Program-made: the position numbers and the translations under genes | From: RBC074 sp964470555 | GTDB lineage: Bacteria; Acidobacteriota; Blastocatellia; RBC074 | Reading direction: 5' to 3' | NCBI GenBank assembly: GCA_964470555.1 | Contig: CAYYDG010000030.1 | Span: 1 to 64,000, forward strand | Length of the DNA stretch: 64,000 nucleotides | Shown: positions 50,230 to 58,349 of the stretch, piece after piece | How the letters are laid out: every line of letters starts with the position of its first letter | Numbering within the stretch: the stretch's first letter is position 1 | Notes under the pieces: generated by a model | The model's database searches: none | The model's input: the letters and a program-made list of their open reading frames with translations, nothing else | What the model was told of the DNA's origin: nothing

Positions 50230-53200
50230 ATGAAACACATACTATTTGTCATTATTTCAATCATGTTGCTAACTGTTCTTCTTGCAGCTTTCTTGGCTCA
50301 CAAGAAGCAAGTTAGCGCACAAGGTAAATCAGAAGTCAGCATATTGACTGCTGATAATCAATCGCTGACCACACTGAAGATATTGAGAGCTTTTGCCAGT
50401 TTAGCTAGAAACGAGAAAACTCTTCCCTATTTTTTTACTAAAGATAACGATCTGAAATTGTGGGAACAGGAAATAAAGTGGCAAGCTACCTCTAGTGCTC
50501 TGCCGATACAAACAGATGCCAGTGAGCCACTGCAGATATCTTTGCGATTTAACTCAGGTATAGAAAGTGACCCTTTGGCAAAAGCAGCAATTCAACGAGC
50601 ATCTGCAAAGTGGGAAAACTATGTAAGTAGATCATTTGTATCAGAATTGCAGAAGTTCAATATCGCTGTGGATGTTGATTACGGTGGAACTGCATTTGGC
50701 TTACCTTTTCAATCTTCTACAACAATTGCCAAAGCTAGATTGACGCAGTTCTATTTAATAAGCGCCCAAATAGCTCCTTTTTCGGAGTTCTGGGAAGGAC
50801 GTTATTATAGCTATGAACATCAAGAGCGGGTTCAACAAGAATTTCGTGAAACTGCAATTCCGACAGATTTAGGAAACACTCCTGCATTCATTTTGACGAG
50901 GCCAATTTCTCTGGTGTTAGGCCATGGCTCTCTCAGGGAGTTTCAACACAATGTAGCATTCAATTCTTCTCTGAATTACGATTTTGATCCGAGTGATGGA
51001 ATTGATCCGGGAAAACTGGATTTCGAATCTCTAGTAACGCGAGAGTTAGGGCGATTCCTGGGCTTTGTTTCCAGAGTTGGAGTCAAGGAAATAGACACCA
51101 AACCAGAGCACTTTATTGCATTCGGATTGAACCCGGCGGCGCCGACCATGTGGGATTGGTTTCGTTTTCGTCCGGGAGTGACGATGGATGATTTCAGTTC
51201 AGCGCAGCGCGTGCAGCGGTCTGGCGGCGAGCAGGTGTTTTTCACGGGTGACATTGAAGCTCCGCTGGCTTCGGGCGCGGCGAACGCTGCGGACTGGGAA
51301 GGTTTGAATCCGAACTGGTTGTATTACGGTCGCGCGGCCAGTCATTGGAAAGATGATGCCTTGACCGGTCAGTACATCGGAATCATGGATGAAAGTTACC
51401 TGCCGGGCGAACGCGGAGGCATTACGGCAACGGATTTAACCGCGCTGAGTTACTTTGGCTATCGCATCACCCCTGAAGCTAAGGTGATGGAAGTGTTATC
51501 TGTGGATGATGGTACGCGCGAACAAGTGTTGCCTTCTGGTAATGCGATGTTAGTCAATCGGCTGACTCCGGCGCGCGCGCCTTTCAACGTGGAAAGTGTC
51601 AGAGTGCAATTGCCTGCGTTGGCTGATGGCTCTTCGGTGGTGGGCAAGCGGTTGCGGGTGGTGGCGTTTGCCGATGCTGCGCGTTCCGGCCAGCCGACCG
51701 CCAACCCGCAATTCCTGGTTGATCGAACGATCACGATTTCGGCCTTGCCGGAAAACCGCATGCTGGAAGTGATGTTGCCGGAAGCGGTGACGGTCAACGT
51801 CGGCGACCTGTATGTCGGAGTCCAATCGGTTGATGGCAATCTGAGTTTTGCCGCCGACACCAATGGCGAAACGCCCAACCGTTCTTTCGTCTCCAATGAC
51901 AACGGAGCGAGTTTCCAGTCGCTGCGGATTTCAGGGGCGGTGGCCAACGTGATTGTGCGGGCGGCGGTCAACGCCAGATTCAACGCTGTCAGCAACCTCG
52001 TTCCCGAAGTAAAGGAAATCAGCCCGACAGCCGCGCCTACAGGCTCAAGCTTCAAGCTGACGATTTTCGGGCGCAACTTTTTTCCTGATTCGGCAGACGC
52101 CGCCGGAGTCCGATACAAATCCGTCATACGGATCAACGGTCAGGATAAACCGACTGAGTTTCTGTCACTCAGACAGTTGCGAACGGAGATTTCAGCGGCG
52201 GATTTGGCGGGACTGGCTTCGGCGCGCGTGACTGTGGCGACGACGACGCCGAACGGAGTGGTCGAATCCGCTCCGGTTGAATTGTCTGTGACGCCGAATG
52301 CGCCAGTTCCGAATCTGGCGCAGATCGAACCTTCTGTGATTGCCGTTGGCAGCCCGGAAACCAGATTGATTGTGACCGGGCGCAATTTCACCGCTGCTTC
52401 CGTCGTTCGATTGAATGGCGAAGCTCGCCCAACCAGATTCATCAACAGCGCCAAGCTGGAAGCGACGATGCCAGCCAGCGATTTTGTTGCCGCTTCGAAT
52501 GCCGAACTCAGCGTGATGACGCCTGCGCCGGGCGGAGGAGCGTCCAACGTTATGTCGCTGCGCGTTGCCGGTTGCAGTTACAAACTTTCGCAAAGCAGTT
52601 TTTTGAATCTGGGCGCGGGCAGACAATTCGAAGAAAACGGCGCTTATCAATTGCACGGGCTGACTCTGCAAACTGAAGATCATTGTCCGTGGACTGCCGT
52701 CAGCAATGCCGCCTGGATAGAAGTCGCCAACAAGCAGGGCAAGGGCAGCGGGCCGATCGGTTTCAACGTTTCGAACAACACAGGCATTGCGCAACGAAGC
52801 GGAGCGATCATCGTTGCAGACCAAACAATCGCCATCACCCAGGCGGGGTATCCGACAATGGTTTCGTCAGCCGCTTACGGTGAGGGTGGTTCGCCCGGAG
52901 GTTTGGCCACAATCTTCGGAACGAATCTGGCAAAGACAACTCAACTTGCGACTCAGCTACCGCTGCCAACGAATTTGGGAGGGACGACAGTTAAACTCAA
53001 ATGGCTGTTTGGGCCGGCAACGCTGCCGGAACACATTGCGCAATTGCTTTTCGTCTCGCCAACTCAGATCAACCTGGTTTTGCCGGAAGACTTTCCGCGT
53101 CTGGACATTCGTGGTGTTCCCTTCTCTTTGTCGGTTTTTGTTGATGGGCAATTGGTTGCCGACGGCTACACGACTGTTTCGCCTGTTTATCCCGGCTTGT

Positions 53201-53592
53201 TTTCAGCCGATGCCAGCGGCAAAGGCCTGGCAGCGGCGGTCGCGTTGCGCGTCAAAGCCGACGGTTCGCAGAGTTACGAACCTGTGGCTCTTTTCAATCA
53301 GGCGCAAAACAGATTCATCGCCCAGCCGATTGATTTTGGGGAAGAAAGCGACAGAGTTTTTCTGTTGTTGTTCGGCACTGGCATTCGCGGACGCAGCCAA
53401 CCATCAGCCGTCAGGGTCAGAATTGGCGGAGTTGATACACCCGCGCTGTTTGCCGGCGCTCAAGGGGAGTATGCGGGACTGGATCAGGTCAACATCGAGT
53501 TGCCTCGTTCGTTGAAGGGACGCGGCGATGTGTCGGTGGTTTGCACGGTGGATGGCAGCGGATCGAACGCAGTGACAGTCAACGTCAAATAA
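50230..53592 (+). CDS. giant exported protein: degenerate metalloprotease-like domain, IPT/TIG repeats, BACON-like and TIGR03437 C-terminus
   Basis: Start at ATG 50230 (GGAG 8 bp upstream); 1120 residues with signal peptide (about 1-34). The N-terminal part (about 90-430) looks like a secreted metalloprotease domain: NYDFDPSDGIDPGK, then the place of HExxH reads R271-E272-L-G-R275, and later ASHWKDDALTGQYIGIMDE and ITATDLTALSYFGYRI. Both zinc histidines are arginines, so catalysis is unlikely. It then has a linker, two IPT/TIG-like folds (VKEISPTAAPTGSSFKLTIFGRNF and IEPSVIAVGSP...IVTGRNF), a BACON-like domain (CPWTAVSNAAWIEV), and a TIGR03437-type end (SPGGLATIFGTNLA, LLFVSPTQINLVLP). Base composition changes sharply near 51110. 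Confidence 0.85.
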   Translation: MKHILFVIISIMLLTVLLAAFLAHKKQVSAQGKSEVSILTADNQSLTTLKILRAFASLARNEKTLPYFFTKDNDLKLWEQEIKWQATSSALPIQTDASEPLQISLRFNSGIESDPLAKAAIQRASAKWENYVSRSFVSELQKFNIAVDVDYGGTAFGLPFQSSTTIAKARLTQFYLISAQIAPFSEFWEGRYYSYEHQERVQQEFRETAIPTDLGNTPAFILTRPISLVLGHGSLREFQHNVAFNSSLNYDFDPSDGIDPGKLDFESLVTRELGRFLGFVSRVGVKEIDTKPEHFIAFGLNPAAPTMWDWFRFRPGVTMDDFSSAQRVQRSGGEQVFFTGDIEAPLASGAANAADWEGLNPNWLYYGRAASHWKDDALTGQYIGIMDESYLPGERGGITATDLTALSYFGYRITPEAKVMEVLSVDDGTREQVLPSGNAMLVNRLTPARAPFNVESVRVQLPALADGSSVVGKRLRVVAFADAARSGQPTANPQFLVDRTITISALPENRMLEVMLPEAVTVNVGDLYVGVQSVDGNLSFAADTNGETPNRSFVSNDNGASFQSLRISGAVANVIVRAAVNARFNAVSNLVPEVKEISPTAAPTGSSFKLTIFGRNFFPDSADAAGVRYKSVIRINGQDKPTEFLSLRQLRTEISAADLAGLASARVTVATTTPNGVVESAPVELSVTPNAPVPNLAQIEPSVIAVGSPETRLIVTGRNFTAASVVRLNGEARPTRFINSAKLEATMPASDFVAASNAELSVMTPAPGGGASNVMSLRVAGCSYKLSQSSFLNLGAGRQFEENGAYQLHGLTLQTEDHCPWTAVSNAAWIEVANKQGKGSGPIGFNVSNNTGIAQRSGAIIVADQTIAITQAGYPTMVSSAAYGEGGSPGGLATIFGTNLAKTTQLATQLPLPTNLGGTTVKLKWLFGPATLPEHIAQLLFVSPTQINLVLPEDFPRLDIRGVPFSLSVFVDGQLVADGYTTVSPVYPGLFSADASGKGLAAAVALRVKADGSQSYEPVALFNQAQNRFIAQPIDFGEESDRVFLLLFGTGIRGRSQPSAVRVRIGGVDTPALFAGAQGEYAGLDQVNIELPRSLKGRGDVSVVCTVDGSGSNAVTVNVK

Positions 53593-53617
53593 TCAGGATC
53601 GGAAGCTGGCAAACTTC

Positions 53618-53660
53618 GGGTTGTCGCTTTGCCTGACAGAAATGGGCGAAGCGACGACCC
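53618..53660 (+). terminator. hairpin after the giant protein gene
   Basis: 16-bp arms (53618-53633 with 53645-53660) match at 14 of 16 positions (core GTCGCTT) with an 11-nt loop. There is no long T-run. Located 25 bp after the stop. Confidence 0.5.
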
Positions 53661-53754
53661 GATTCGGTTTTCGATCTGGCCAATGGCCAGCGCGCAAGTG
53701 ATGGGCTACAATCGCGCTCGCAGAAAATCACTTCAACAATTCAGGAAGGTCAAA

Positions 53755-54081
53755 ATGGAAGCACTGGGAATGATCGAATGCCGAGGCTTGGTGGCGATGA
53801 TCGAAGCCGCCGACGCCATGGTCAAAGCCGCCAACGTCAAGCTGGTCGGATGGGAAAAAGTGGATGCGGGACTCGTGACAGCAATCGTGCGCGGCGAAGT
53901 CGGCGCGGTCAAAGCCGCCGTTGAAGCCGGAGCCGCCGCCGGTCGCAAAGTCGGCGAAGTGGTTTCCACTCACATCATTCCGCGTCCTCACGGCGAAGTG
54001 GATGAAGGTCTGCCCGTGTTGCACACCGGCGAAACTACGCGCAAACCGATCAGCGGTTCGGTCAACCCTCAGCGCGATTAG
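53755..54081 (+). CDS. single-domain bacterial microcompartment (BMC) shell protein
   Basis: The start is ATG 53755, preceded by AGGAAGGT; the frame is open to 53629, but those residues are unlikely to be coding. The 108-residue protein begins MEALGMIECRGLVAMIEAADAMVKAANV and continues KLVGWEKVDAGLVTAIVRGEVGAVKAAVEAG and VVSTHIIPRPH, the full BMC-H hexameric shell fold. A short C-terminal tail (residues about 90-108) follows. No other shell or encapsulated-enzyme gene is nearby, so it is a solitary copy; it may contribute to a compartment encoded elsewhere. Confidence 0.93.
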   Translation: MEALGMIECRGLVAMIEAADAMVKAANVKLVGWEKVDAGLVTAIVRGEVGAVKAAVEAGAAAGRKVGEVVSTHIIPRPHGEVDEGLPVLHTGETTRKPISGSVNPQRD

Positions 54082-54112
54082 GCAGTCCTTGAGAAGTGTG
54101 TCCGCTTGCTTG

Positions 54113-54172
54113 TTATTGCAACGTGAAATTGAAGGTCAGAATGCCCTGAACCTTGACCGGTCTTCCATCTAA
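54113..54172 (-). pseudogene. remnant of a TonB C-terminal domain
   Basis: Read on the minus strand, 54172 down to the TAA at 54115-54113 gives LDGRPVKVQGILTFNFTLQ. This matches the last strand of TonB C-terminal domains (typical pattern DGxPVxVxxTxxxxF). The rest of the domain is missing and the Uma2 gene begins just upstream. The frame has a short ATG-led start, but a 22-codon product is unlikely. I read it as the 3' remnant of a tonB-like gene that was cut off by the insertion or rearrangement that placed the Uma2 gene. Confidence 0.5.
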
Positions 54173-54194
54173 AAAAGAAGCTCTTTTCATCGCT

Positions 54195-54923
54195 TCATCT
54201 CAATGTTTCCGGGTCAATGCCAAGCTCGCGGAGTTTAGCGGCCAACCGGTCAGCGCGAGCCTTTTCTAGTTCAGCTCGAACCTTTTCTTGTTCAGCGCGA
54301 GCCTTTTCTTGTTCAGCGCGAACGTGTTCACGTTGAGCCAGTAGATCTATTTCGACAGCGGTCAGGAACTTTCTGCCATTGGCGTGAAAGGCGCTCAGTT
54401 CGCCGTCGTCTTCCAGCCGCAACGTGATTTCCAGCAGCGGGCTTTTCCATTCCTTGCCAAAAACCACCGGCATCAACTTTCGCCCTTTGCGTTGCCAGAC
54501 TTGCAGCCTGCCACGGTCTGGGTCGTATTCGATGTATTCATCAACGCCGTGTTTTTCATAAAAGGCCAGCTTTTCATCCATCTCGGCTTTGGTGTTGCTG
54601 GGCGAGAGAATTTCGATGGCGACCTGGGGCGCAATGTCGTCTTCCACCCATTGCCGGTAAGACCCGCGATGATCTTTGGGGCGACCGAAAATAACCATTA
54701 CATCCGGCGCAACCCGAATGCTGGGCCAGCCTTCAACGGCGTACCAGAGCAGATCGGCGGCGACGAAGACGTTCGGGTTGTCGGCGAAATGGCTGTCTAT
54801 GCCGGTGTGCAGCATGACTATGTACTGATACTGTTTGGTATTGTCGGCCATGGGCTTGCCGTCCGAATCAGGGTAAATGATGGTGGGATCAACTTTGATT
54901 TTTCGATTGGTTGCCTTGCTCAT
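54195..54923 (-). CDS. Uma2-family (DUF820) putative endonuclease with coiled-coil tail
   Basis: A 242-residue protein. The Uma2 core includes RVAPDVMVIFGRP with the catalytic Asp, QVAIEILSPSNTK, EKLAFYEKHG with lysine, and VDEYIEYDPDRGRLQVW. The C-terminal tail (about 190-230) is an RAEQEKA-type repeat coiled coil encoded by a 21-bp tandem repeat (54251-54334). This longer form is common in cyanobacteria and Acidobacteria. Function unknown. It flanks a TonB remnant. Confidence 0.88.
   Translation of the reverse strand: MSKATNRKIKVDPTIIYPDSDGKPMADNTKQYQYIVMLHTGIDSHFADNPNVFVAADLLWYAVEGWPSIRVAPDVMVIFGRPKDHRGSYRQWVEDDIAPQVAIEILSPSNTKAEMDEKLAFYEKHGVDEYIEYDPDRGRLQVWQRKGRKLMPVVFGKEWKSPLLEITLRLEDDGELSAFHANGRKFLTAVEIDLLAQREHVRAEQEKARAEQEKVRAELEKARADRLAAKLRELGIDPETLR
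54251..54334 (-). repeat. 21-bp tandem repeat encoding RAEQEKA units
   Basis: Four units of 21 bp (54251-54271, 54272-54292, 54293-54313, 54314-54334); units 1 and 3 are nearly identical, unit 4 is more diverged. It lies inside the Uma2 coding sequence and extends its coiled coil in seven-residue steps. Confidence 0.85.
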
Positions 54924-54973
54924 AAGTTCGACTCCTTAGATCAGTGGCGCGAGCAGAGGATCGCAGATGTTTT

Positions 54974-56077
54974 TTAACCCAAGTCTGCCGCGCTGGGCAA
55001 GTTTTGGCCAGGAGAAACCTGAATGCCGCGAGCTGCGCGGATGGCGCGAACGACGGCTTGTGCCATCGCTTCGGCGGCAAGCGCGCCGATCAGCGTGACG
55101 TTGGCGGGTTTTGTCGAAGTCGTTTTGCCGGTGGCGATGGCAAAGATCGTGTCTCCGTCGAACATGGTGTGCGCCGGGTTGATTGTTCGCGCCAAACCAT
55201 CTTGAGCCATCTCGGCGACTTTTTGCGCCTGGGCTTTGTCGAGCTTGGCGTCAGTGGCAACCAGTCCGATGGTCGTATTTGTTCCGCCGAGCATTGGCGG
55301 CAAGCTTTCGCCGCGCAGGATTCCAGCCATCGTGCCTTGCAGCTTTTTGCCATCGGGCGTGCGCGCTCCGGCGATGAGCTTGCCGGTTGATGGATCAATC
55401 ACGTCGCCGACGGCGTTGACGGCGACGATGGCTCCAACGGTCAGGCCGGGAAGTTTTATAGAAGCCGTACCGATTCCGCCTTTCATTGCGCGTTTACCTC
55501 CAAACATCTTGCCGACCGTAGCTCCTGCGCCAGCGCCGACATTGCCTTCGGCGGGCGCGTTGGTCGTTGCGGCTTTGCAGGCTTTGTAACCGGCTTCGGC
55601 ATCCGGGCGAATTTTGGCGTCGCCAACAGTCAGGTCGAACAAAATGGCGGCGGGAACGATGGGCACTTTGGCTACGCCCACGTCGTAGCCTATGCCGCGT
55701 TCTTCCAGCCAGCGAACGACGCCGGTCGCCGTTTCCAGACCGAATGCGCTGCCTCCGCTCAAAACAACGGCGTGAACCTGTTGCACCAGATTTTTCGGAT
55801 CGAGCAAATCGGTTTCGCGCGTGCCCGGCGCAGAACCGCGCACGTCTACGCCGCCGGTTGCGCCGTCTTCGCACAGAATCACCGTGCAGCCTGTCGGTCG
55901 GCGCGTGTCGGTGAAGTGGCCGACTTTGATGCCGGCGACATCGGTGATCGAGCTTTTCCGATTGGGCTGAATTGCATTGGTCATTGCGAATGCTCCTTGG
56001 TCAGCAAACAGCGCCACCGAAGTGGCAACGCTGGCTTGCAGAATTTCCCGGCGAGTCGGTTTTGATTGGTTTCCCAT
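54974..56077 (-). CDS. exported P1-family peptidase (DmpA/BapA-like)
   Basis: A 367-residue protein with an N-terminal twin-arginine-like signal (KPTRREILQ, hydrophobic to about residue 31). The body matches the P1 peptidase (S58) family: ITDVAGIKVGHFTD, GGVDVRGSAPGTRETDLL, VHAVVLSGGSAFGLETATGV, NVGAGAGATVGK, and GGTNTTIGLVATDA holding the likely Thr nucleophile, where the precursor self-cleaves. Family members are aminopeptidases, beta-peptidyl or D-Ala-type esterases/amidases. Substrate unknown; periplasmic role inferred from the signal. It follows 97 bp after the glutaredoxin gene on the same strand. Confidence 0.88.
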   Translation of the reverse strand: MGNQSKPTRREILQASVATSVALFADQGAFAMTNAIQPNRKSSITDVAGIKVGHFTDTRRPTGCTVILCEDGATGGVDVRGSAPGTRETDLLDPKNLVQQVHAVVLSGGSAFGLETATGVVRWLEERGIGYDVGVAKVPIVPAAILFDLTVGDAKIRPDAEAGYKACKAATTNAPAEGNVGAGAGATVGKMFGGKRAMKGGIGTASIKLPGLTVGAIVAVNAVGDVIDPSTGKLIAGARTPDGKKLQGTMAGILRGESLPPMLGGTNTTIGLVATDAKLDKAQAQKVAEMAQDGLARTINPAHTMFDGDTIFAIATGKTTSTKPANVTLIGALAAEAMAQAVVRAIRAARGIQVSPGQNLPSAADLG

Positions 56078-56174
56078 TTGCTCACCAAATCAAAAAGGCG
56101 GTTTCAGCTTGTTGCCGAACCGCCTTGTTTGTTTTTGTTGTGGATCAACTCACGGCTGATCGTCAGTGAACCGT

Positions 56175-56393
56175 TCAGCCGCGACCTTCCCAGCCGTTTT
56201 GTTTGAACACACCATCAACGACGATTACCGGCACGGTCGGGTCGTTGTCGGTGTAGGCAAACATTTCTTTGCGATAAGCCAGATTGTCCTGCGCATTGCG
56301 TTCCTCAAAAGCGATTCCTTGTTCTGTGTACCAGGTTTTCGCTTTTGCGCAATAGGGACAACCGGGTTTGGTGTAAATGATTACGCTGCTCAT
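56175..56393 (-). CDS. glutaredoxin-family protein
   Basis: A 72-residue thioredoxin-fold protein. The active site is C12-P-Y-C15 in IIYTKPGCPYCAKAK, and the cis-proline loop is PTVPVIVVDG. The length is that of short glutaredoxin/NrdH-type proteins. It lies 8 bp downstream of the citrate synthase gene on the same strand and is probably cotranscribed. Its partner is unknown; it may reduce disulphides or glutathionylated proteins. Confidence 0.88.
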   Translation of the reverse strand: MSSVIIYTKPGCPYCAKAKTWYTEQGIAFEERNAQDNLAYRKEMFAYTDNDPTVPVIVVDGVFKQNGWEGRG

Positions 56394-56401
56394 TGAAGTA
56401 A

Positions 56402-57550
56402 TTACCTCTGTTCAATCGGAACGTATTTCAAATCCATTTCGCCCAGATATTCCGAGCGAGGCCGAATCAGTTTGTTGTTGCCAAGCTGTTCCAGCACATG
56501 CGCTGACCAGCCGCTGATGCGGCTGACGGCGAAAATCGGCGTGTACAGATCAACCGGAATGCCCAGCATGTAGTAGGTCGAAGCCGAATAGAAATCCACG
56601 TTGGCGCGAATCTTTTTGCCTTTTTTGTCCATTTCGGCGACGACCAGGTCTTCGATGCGTTTGGACATGTCGAACCATTTGGTGTCGCCCTGGCGTTTGC
56701 CTGTGGCTTCGGACATGCGACGCAGATGCGTGGCGCGCGGGTCTTCGGTTTGGTAAACAGCGTGGCCGATGCCCATGATCTTGTCGCCTTTGGCAAATTT
56801 GGCGGCAACGTATTCGTCCACTTTTTCGGGCGAGCCGATTTCGAGCAGCATCTTCATGACCTGTTCGTTGGCTCCGCCGTGCAGCGGACCGGACAACGCG
56901 CCAATCGCTGCGGTGATGGCAGCGTAAATGTCAGCCAGAGTTCCGGCTGTGACGCGCGCGGCAAAGGTCGAAGCGTTGAATTCGTGGTCGGCGTGCAGAA
57001 TCAGCGCGATGTCGAAGGCCTGGGTTTCCACATCGGACGGTTCCTTGCCGTTGAGCATGTAAAGGAAGTTTCCGGCGTGTGAAAGCGCCGGATTGGGATC
57101 AACCGGTTCTTTGCCATTGCGAATGCGATCAATCGCGGCAACGACCGTGGCGATTTGCGCCGTCAATCGAATTGCCTGGCGTTGCCGAGCTTCGGGCGAA
57201 TTGTCGCTTTTGTCAGGATCGAAAAACGCCAATGCCGAAACTGCCGTCCGAAGGGCGTCCATCGGCACGGCTGTTTTGGGGAAAGATTTGATGAAGGAAA
57301 TGATTTCTTTCGGAAGCGCGCGATTGGCCGTGAGCTGTTTATTCAACTCGTCGAGTTCCGCTTTGTTGGGCAAACGACCGTTCCAAAGCAAAAAAACCAC
57401 TTCCTCAAAATTTGAGTTTTGGGCGAGTTGGTGAATGTCGTAACCGCCGTAAATCAGAATTCCTTTTTCGCCGTCAATGAAACAAATGCGACTTGGCGCG
57501 GCGACCACATCGCGCAATCCGGCTCCTGCTGTTGGTGCTGCTTTACTCAT
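56402..57550 (-). CDS. citrate synthase (citrate/2-methylcitrate synthase family)
   Basis: A 382-residue protein of the short citrate synthase type. Active-site residues are visible: GPLHGGANEQV (first His), KIMGIGHAVYQTEDPRA (second His) and ANVDFYSASTYYMLGI (Asp). The start FIDGEKGILIYGGYDIHQLAQNSNFEEV is the family's N-terminal hallmark. It condenses oxaloacetate with acetyl-CoA, or propionyl-CoA for the methylcitrate form; the sequence alone does not decide. It is cotranscribed with a glutaredoxin gene. It looks intact. Confidence 0.93.
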   Translation of the reverse strand: MSKAAPTAGAGLRDVVAAPSRICFIDGEKGILIYGGYDIHQLAQNSNFEEVVFLLWNGRLPNKAELDELNKQLTANRALPKEIISFIKSFPKTAVPMDALRTAVSALAFFDPDKSDNSPEARQRQAIRLTAQIATVVAAIDRIRNGKEPVDPNPALSHAGNFLYMLNGKEPSDVETQAFDIALILHADHEFNASTFAARVTAGTLADIYAAITAAIGALSGPLHGGANEQVMKMLLEIGSPEKVDEYVAAKFAKGDKIMGIGHAVYQTEDPRATHLRRMSEATGKRQGDTKWFDMSKRIEDLVVAEMDKKGKKIRANVDFYSASTYYMLGIPVDLYTPIFAVSRISGWSAHVLEQLGNNKLIRPRSEYLGEMDLKYVPIEQR

Positions 57551-57618
57551 AATTTTATTCCTGAATGTATTTTTTTGATGATTTCTGATTGGTCAATCTT
57601 CAAGTAACTGCGACGACA

Positions 57619-57855
57619 TTAAGCGCCAGGTTTGGGCGCAGGTGCGGGCAGGTCCCTAGCCTCGACTTGCGATTGGAAACCGCAGCGAGCGTGCGATCCA
57701 TCGCAAAACGGTTTGTTGGCGCTCTGGCCACATCGGCACAGACCGATCACGGTTCGACCGGCCAATCCGAATTTATTGCCACTTGCGTCATAGATTTCGA
57801 TGTCGCCTTCGACCCGCAACGAACCATTGTTGTTGACGGTAATTTTGGTTGGCAT
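57619..57855 (-). CDS. CDGSH iron-sulfur domain protein
   Basis: A 78-residue protein with the exact CDGSH motif: C40-x-C42 ... C51-D-G-S-H55, which binds a [2Fe-2S] cluster through three Cys and one His. The N-terminal part (VNNNGSLRVEGDIEIYDASGNKFGLAGRTVIGLCRCG) is typical of short bacterial members. It ends with a Pro/Ala tail. Function in bacteria is not established, but a role in redox or iron handling is the usual proposal. AGGAG lies upstream of the ATG. Confidence 0.92.
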   Translation of the reverse strand: MPTKITVNNNGSLRVEGDIEIYDASGNKFGLAGRTVIGLCRCGQSANKPFCDGSHARCGFQSQVEARDLPAPAPKPGA

Positions 57856-57937
57856 TTTGTGGACTCCTTCTCCTCCGAAAAATCAGCCAAGCAGGGTTGT
57901 CACCTGCTTAATAAAAAAATGAAAAGAACGGTTTGAA

Positions 57938-57962
57938 GCTGCCAGGCAGAAAGCCTGGCAGC
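57938..57962 (-). terminator. terminator of the small zinc-ribbon-like gene
   Basis: GCTGCCAGGC (57938-57947) pairs perfectly with GCCTGGCAGC (57953-57962) around 5 nt. On the minus strand it lies 28 bp after the stop at 57990 and is followed by T-rich sequence. Confidence 0.7.
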
Positions 57963-57989
57963 CAGATACAAACCAGACGCGAGCAAAAC

Positions 57990-58199
57990 TTATTTGCCCT
58001 TCTTCGAAGCCTTGATCGGGTTCAAAGCGCGCGGCGCACGCTCTTTCGCCAACTGGTCAGCATACGCTTTGCAATCGTGGTTTTCGGCTTTGTCCTTGAT
58101 CCATCCGTCCACATCAATCGTGTGATGCAGCGAGGCGAAGATCGGAAATTTATGGTTACATTTCTGACAGAAGATGTTGTATCTCTTGACTGTTGCCAT
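57990..58199 (-). CDS. small basic protein with a Cys pair, unknown function
   Basis: The start is the ATG at 58199, supported by GGGAG upstream; the frame is open to 58316, but the added residues lack a start signal. The 69-residue protein has FCQKCNHKF (a zinc-knuckle-like half) and ends with a Lys-rich tail. It resembles short bacterial proteins with one CxxC. No family recognised. It is followed by a hairpin at 57938-57962. Confidence 0.65.
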   Translation of the reverse strand: MATVKRYNIFCQKCNHKFPIFASLHHTIDVDGWIKDKAENHDCKAYADQLAKERAPRALNPIKASKKGK

Positions 58200-58349
58200 T
58201 ATCGAATTACTCCCTGAATTGATGTTGTGTTTCTTGTTGAAAAAACTAAGCTGATATTGCCTGACCGACCTATCGTGGGGACTCAGGCAAGGGCGGGAAT
58301 ATACACGACCAATCACAATTTTCCAAAACCATGTGCGGTCGTTCGGGTT

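Noticed and set aside
54251..54334. Regular 21-bp repeats as a possible CRISPR array
   Set aside because: The units are contiguous, without spacers, and encode a coiled coil in frame.
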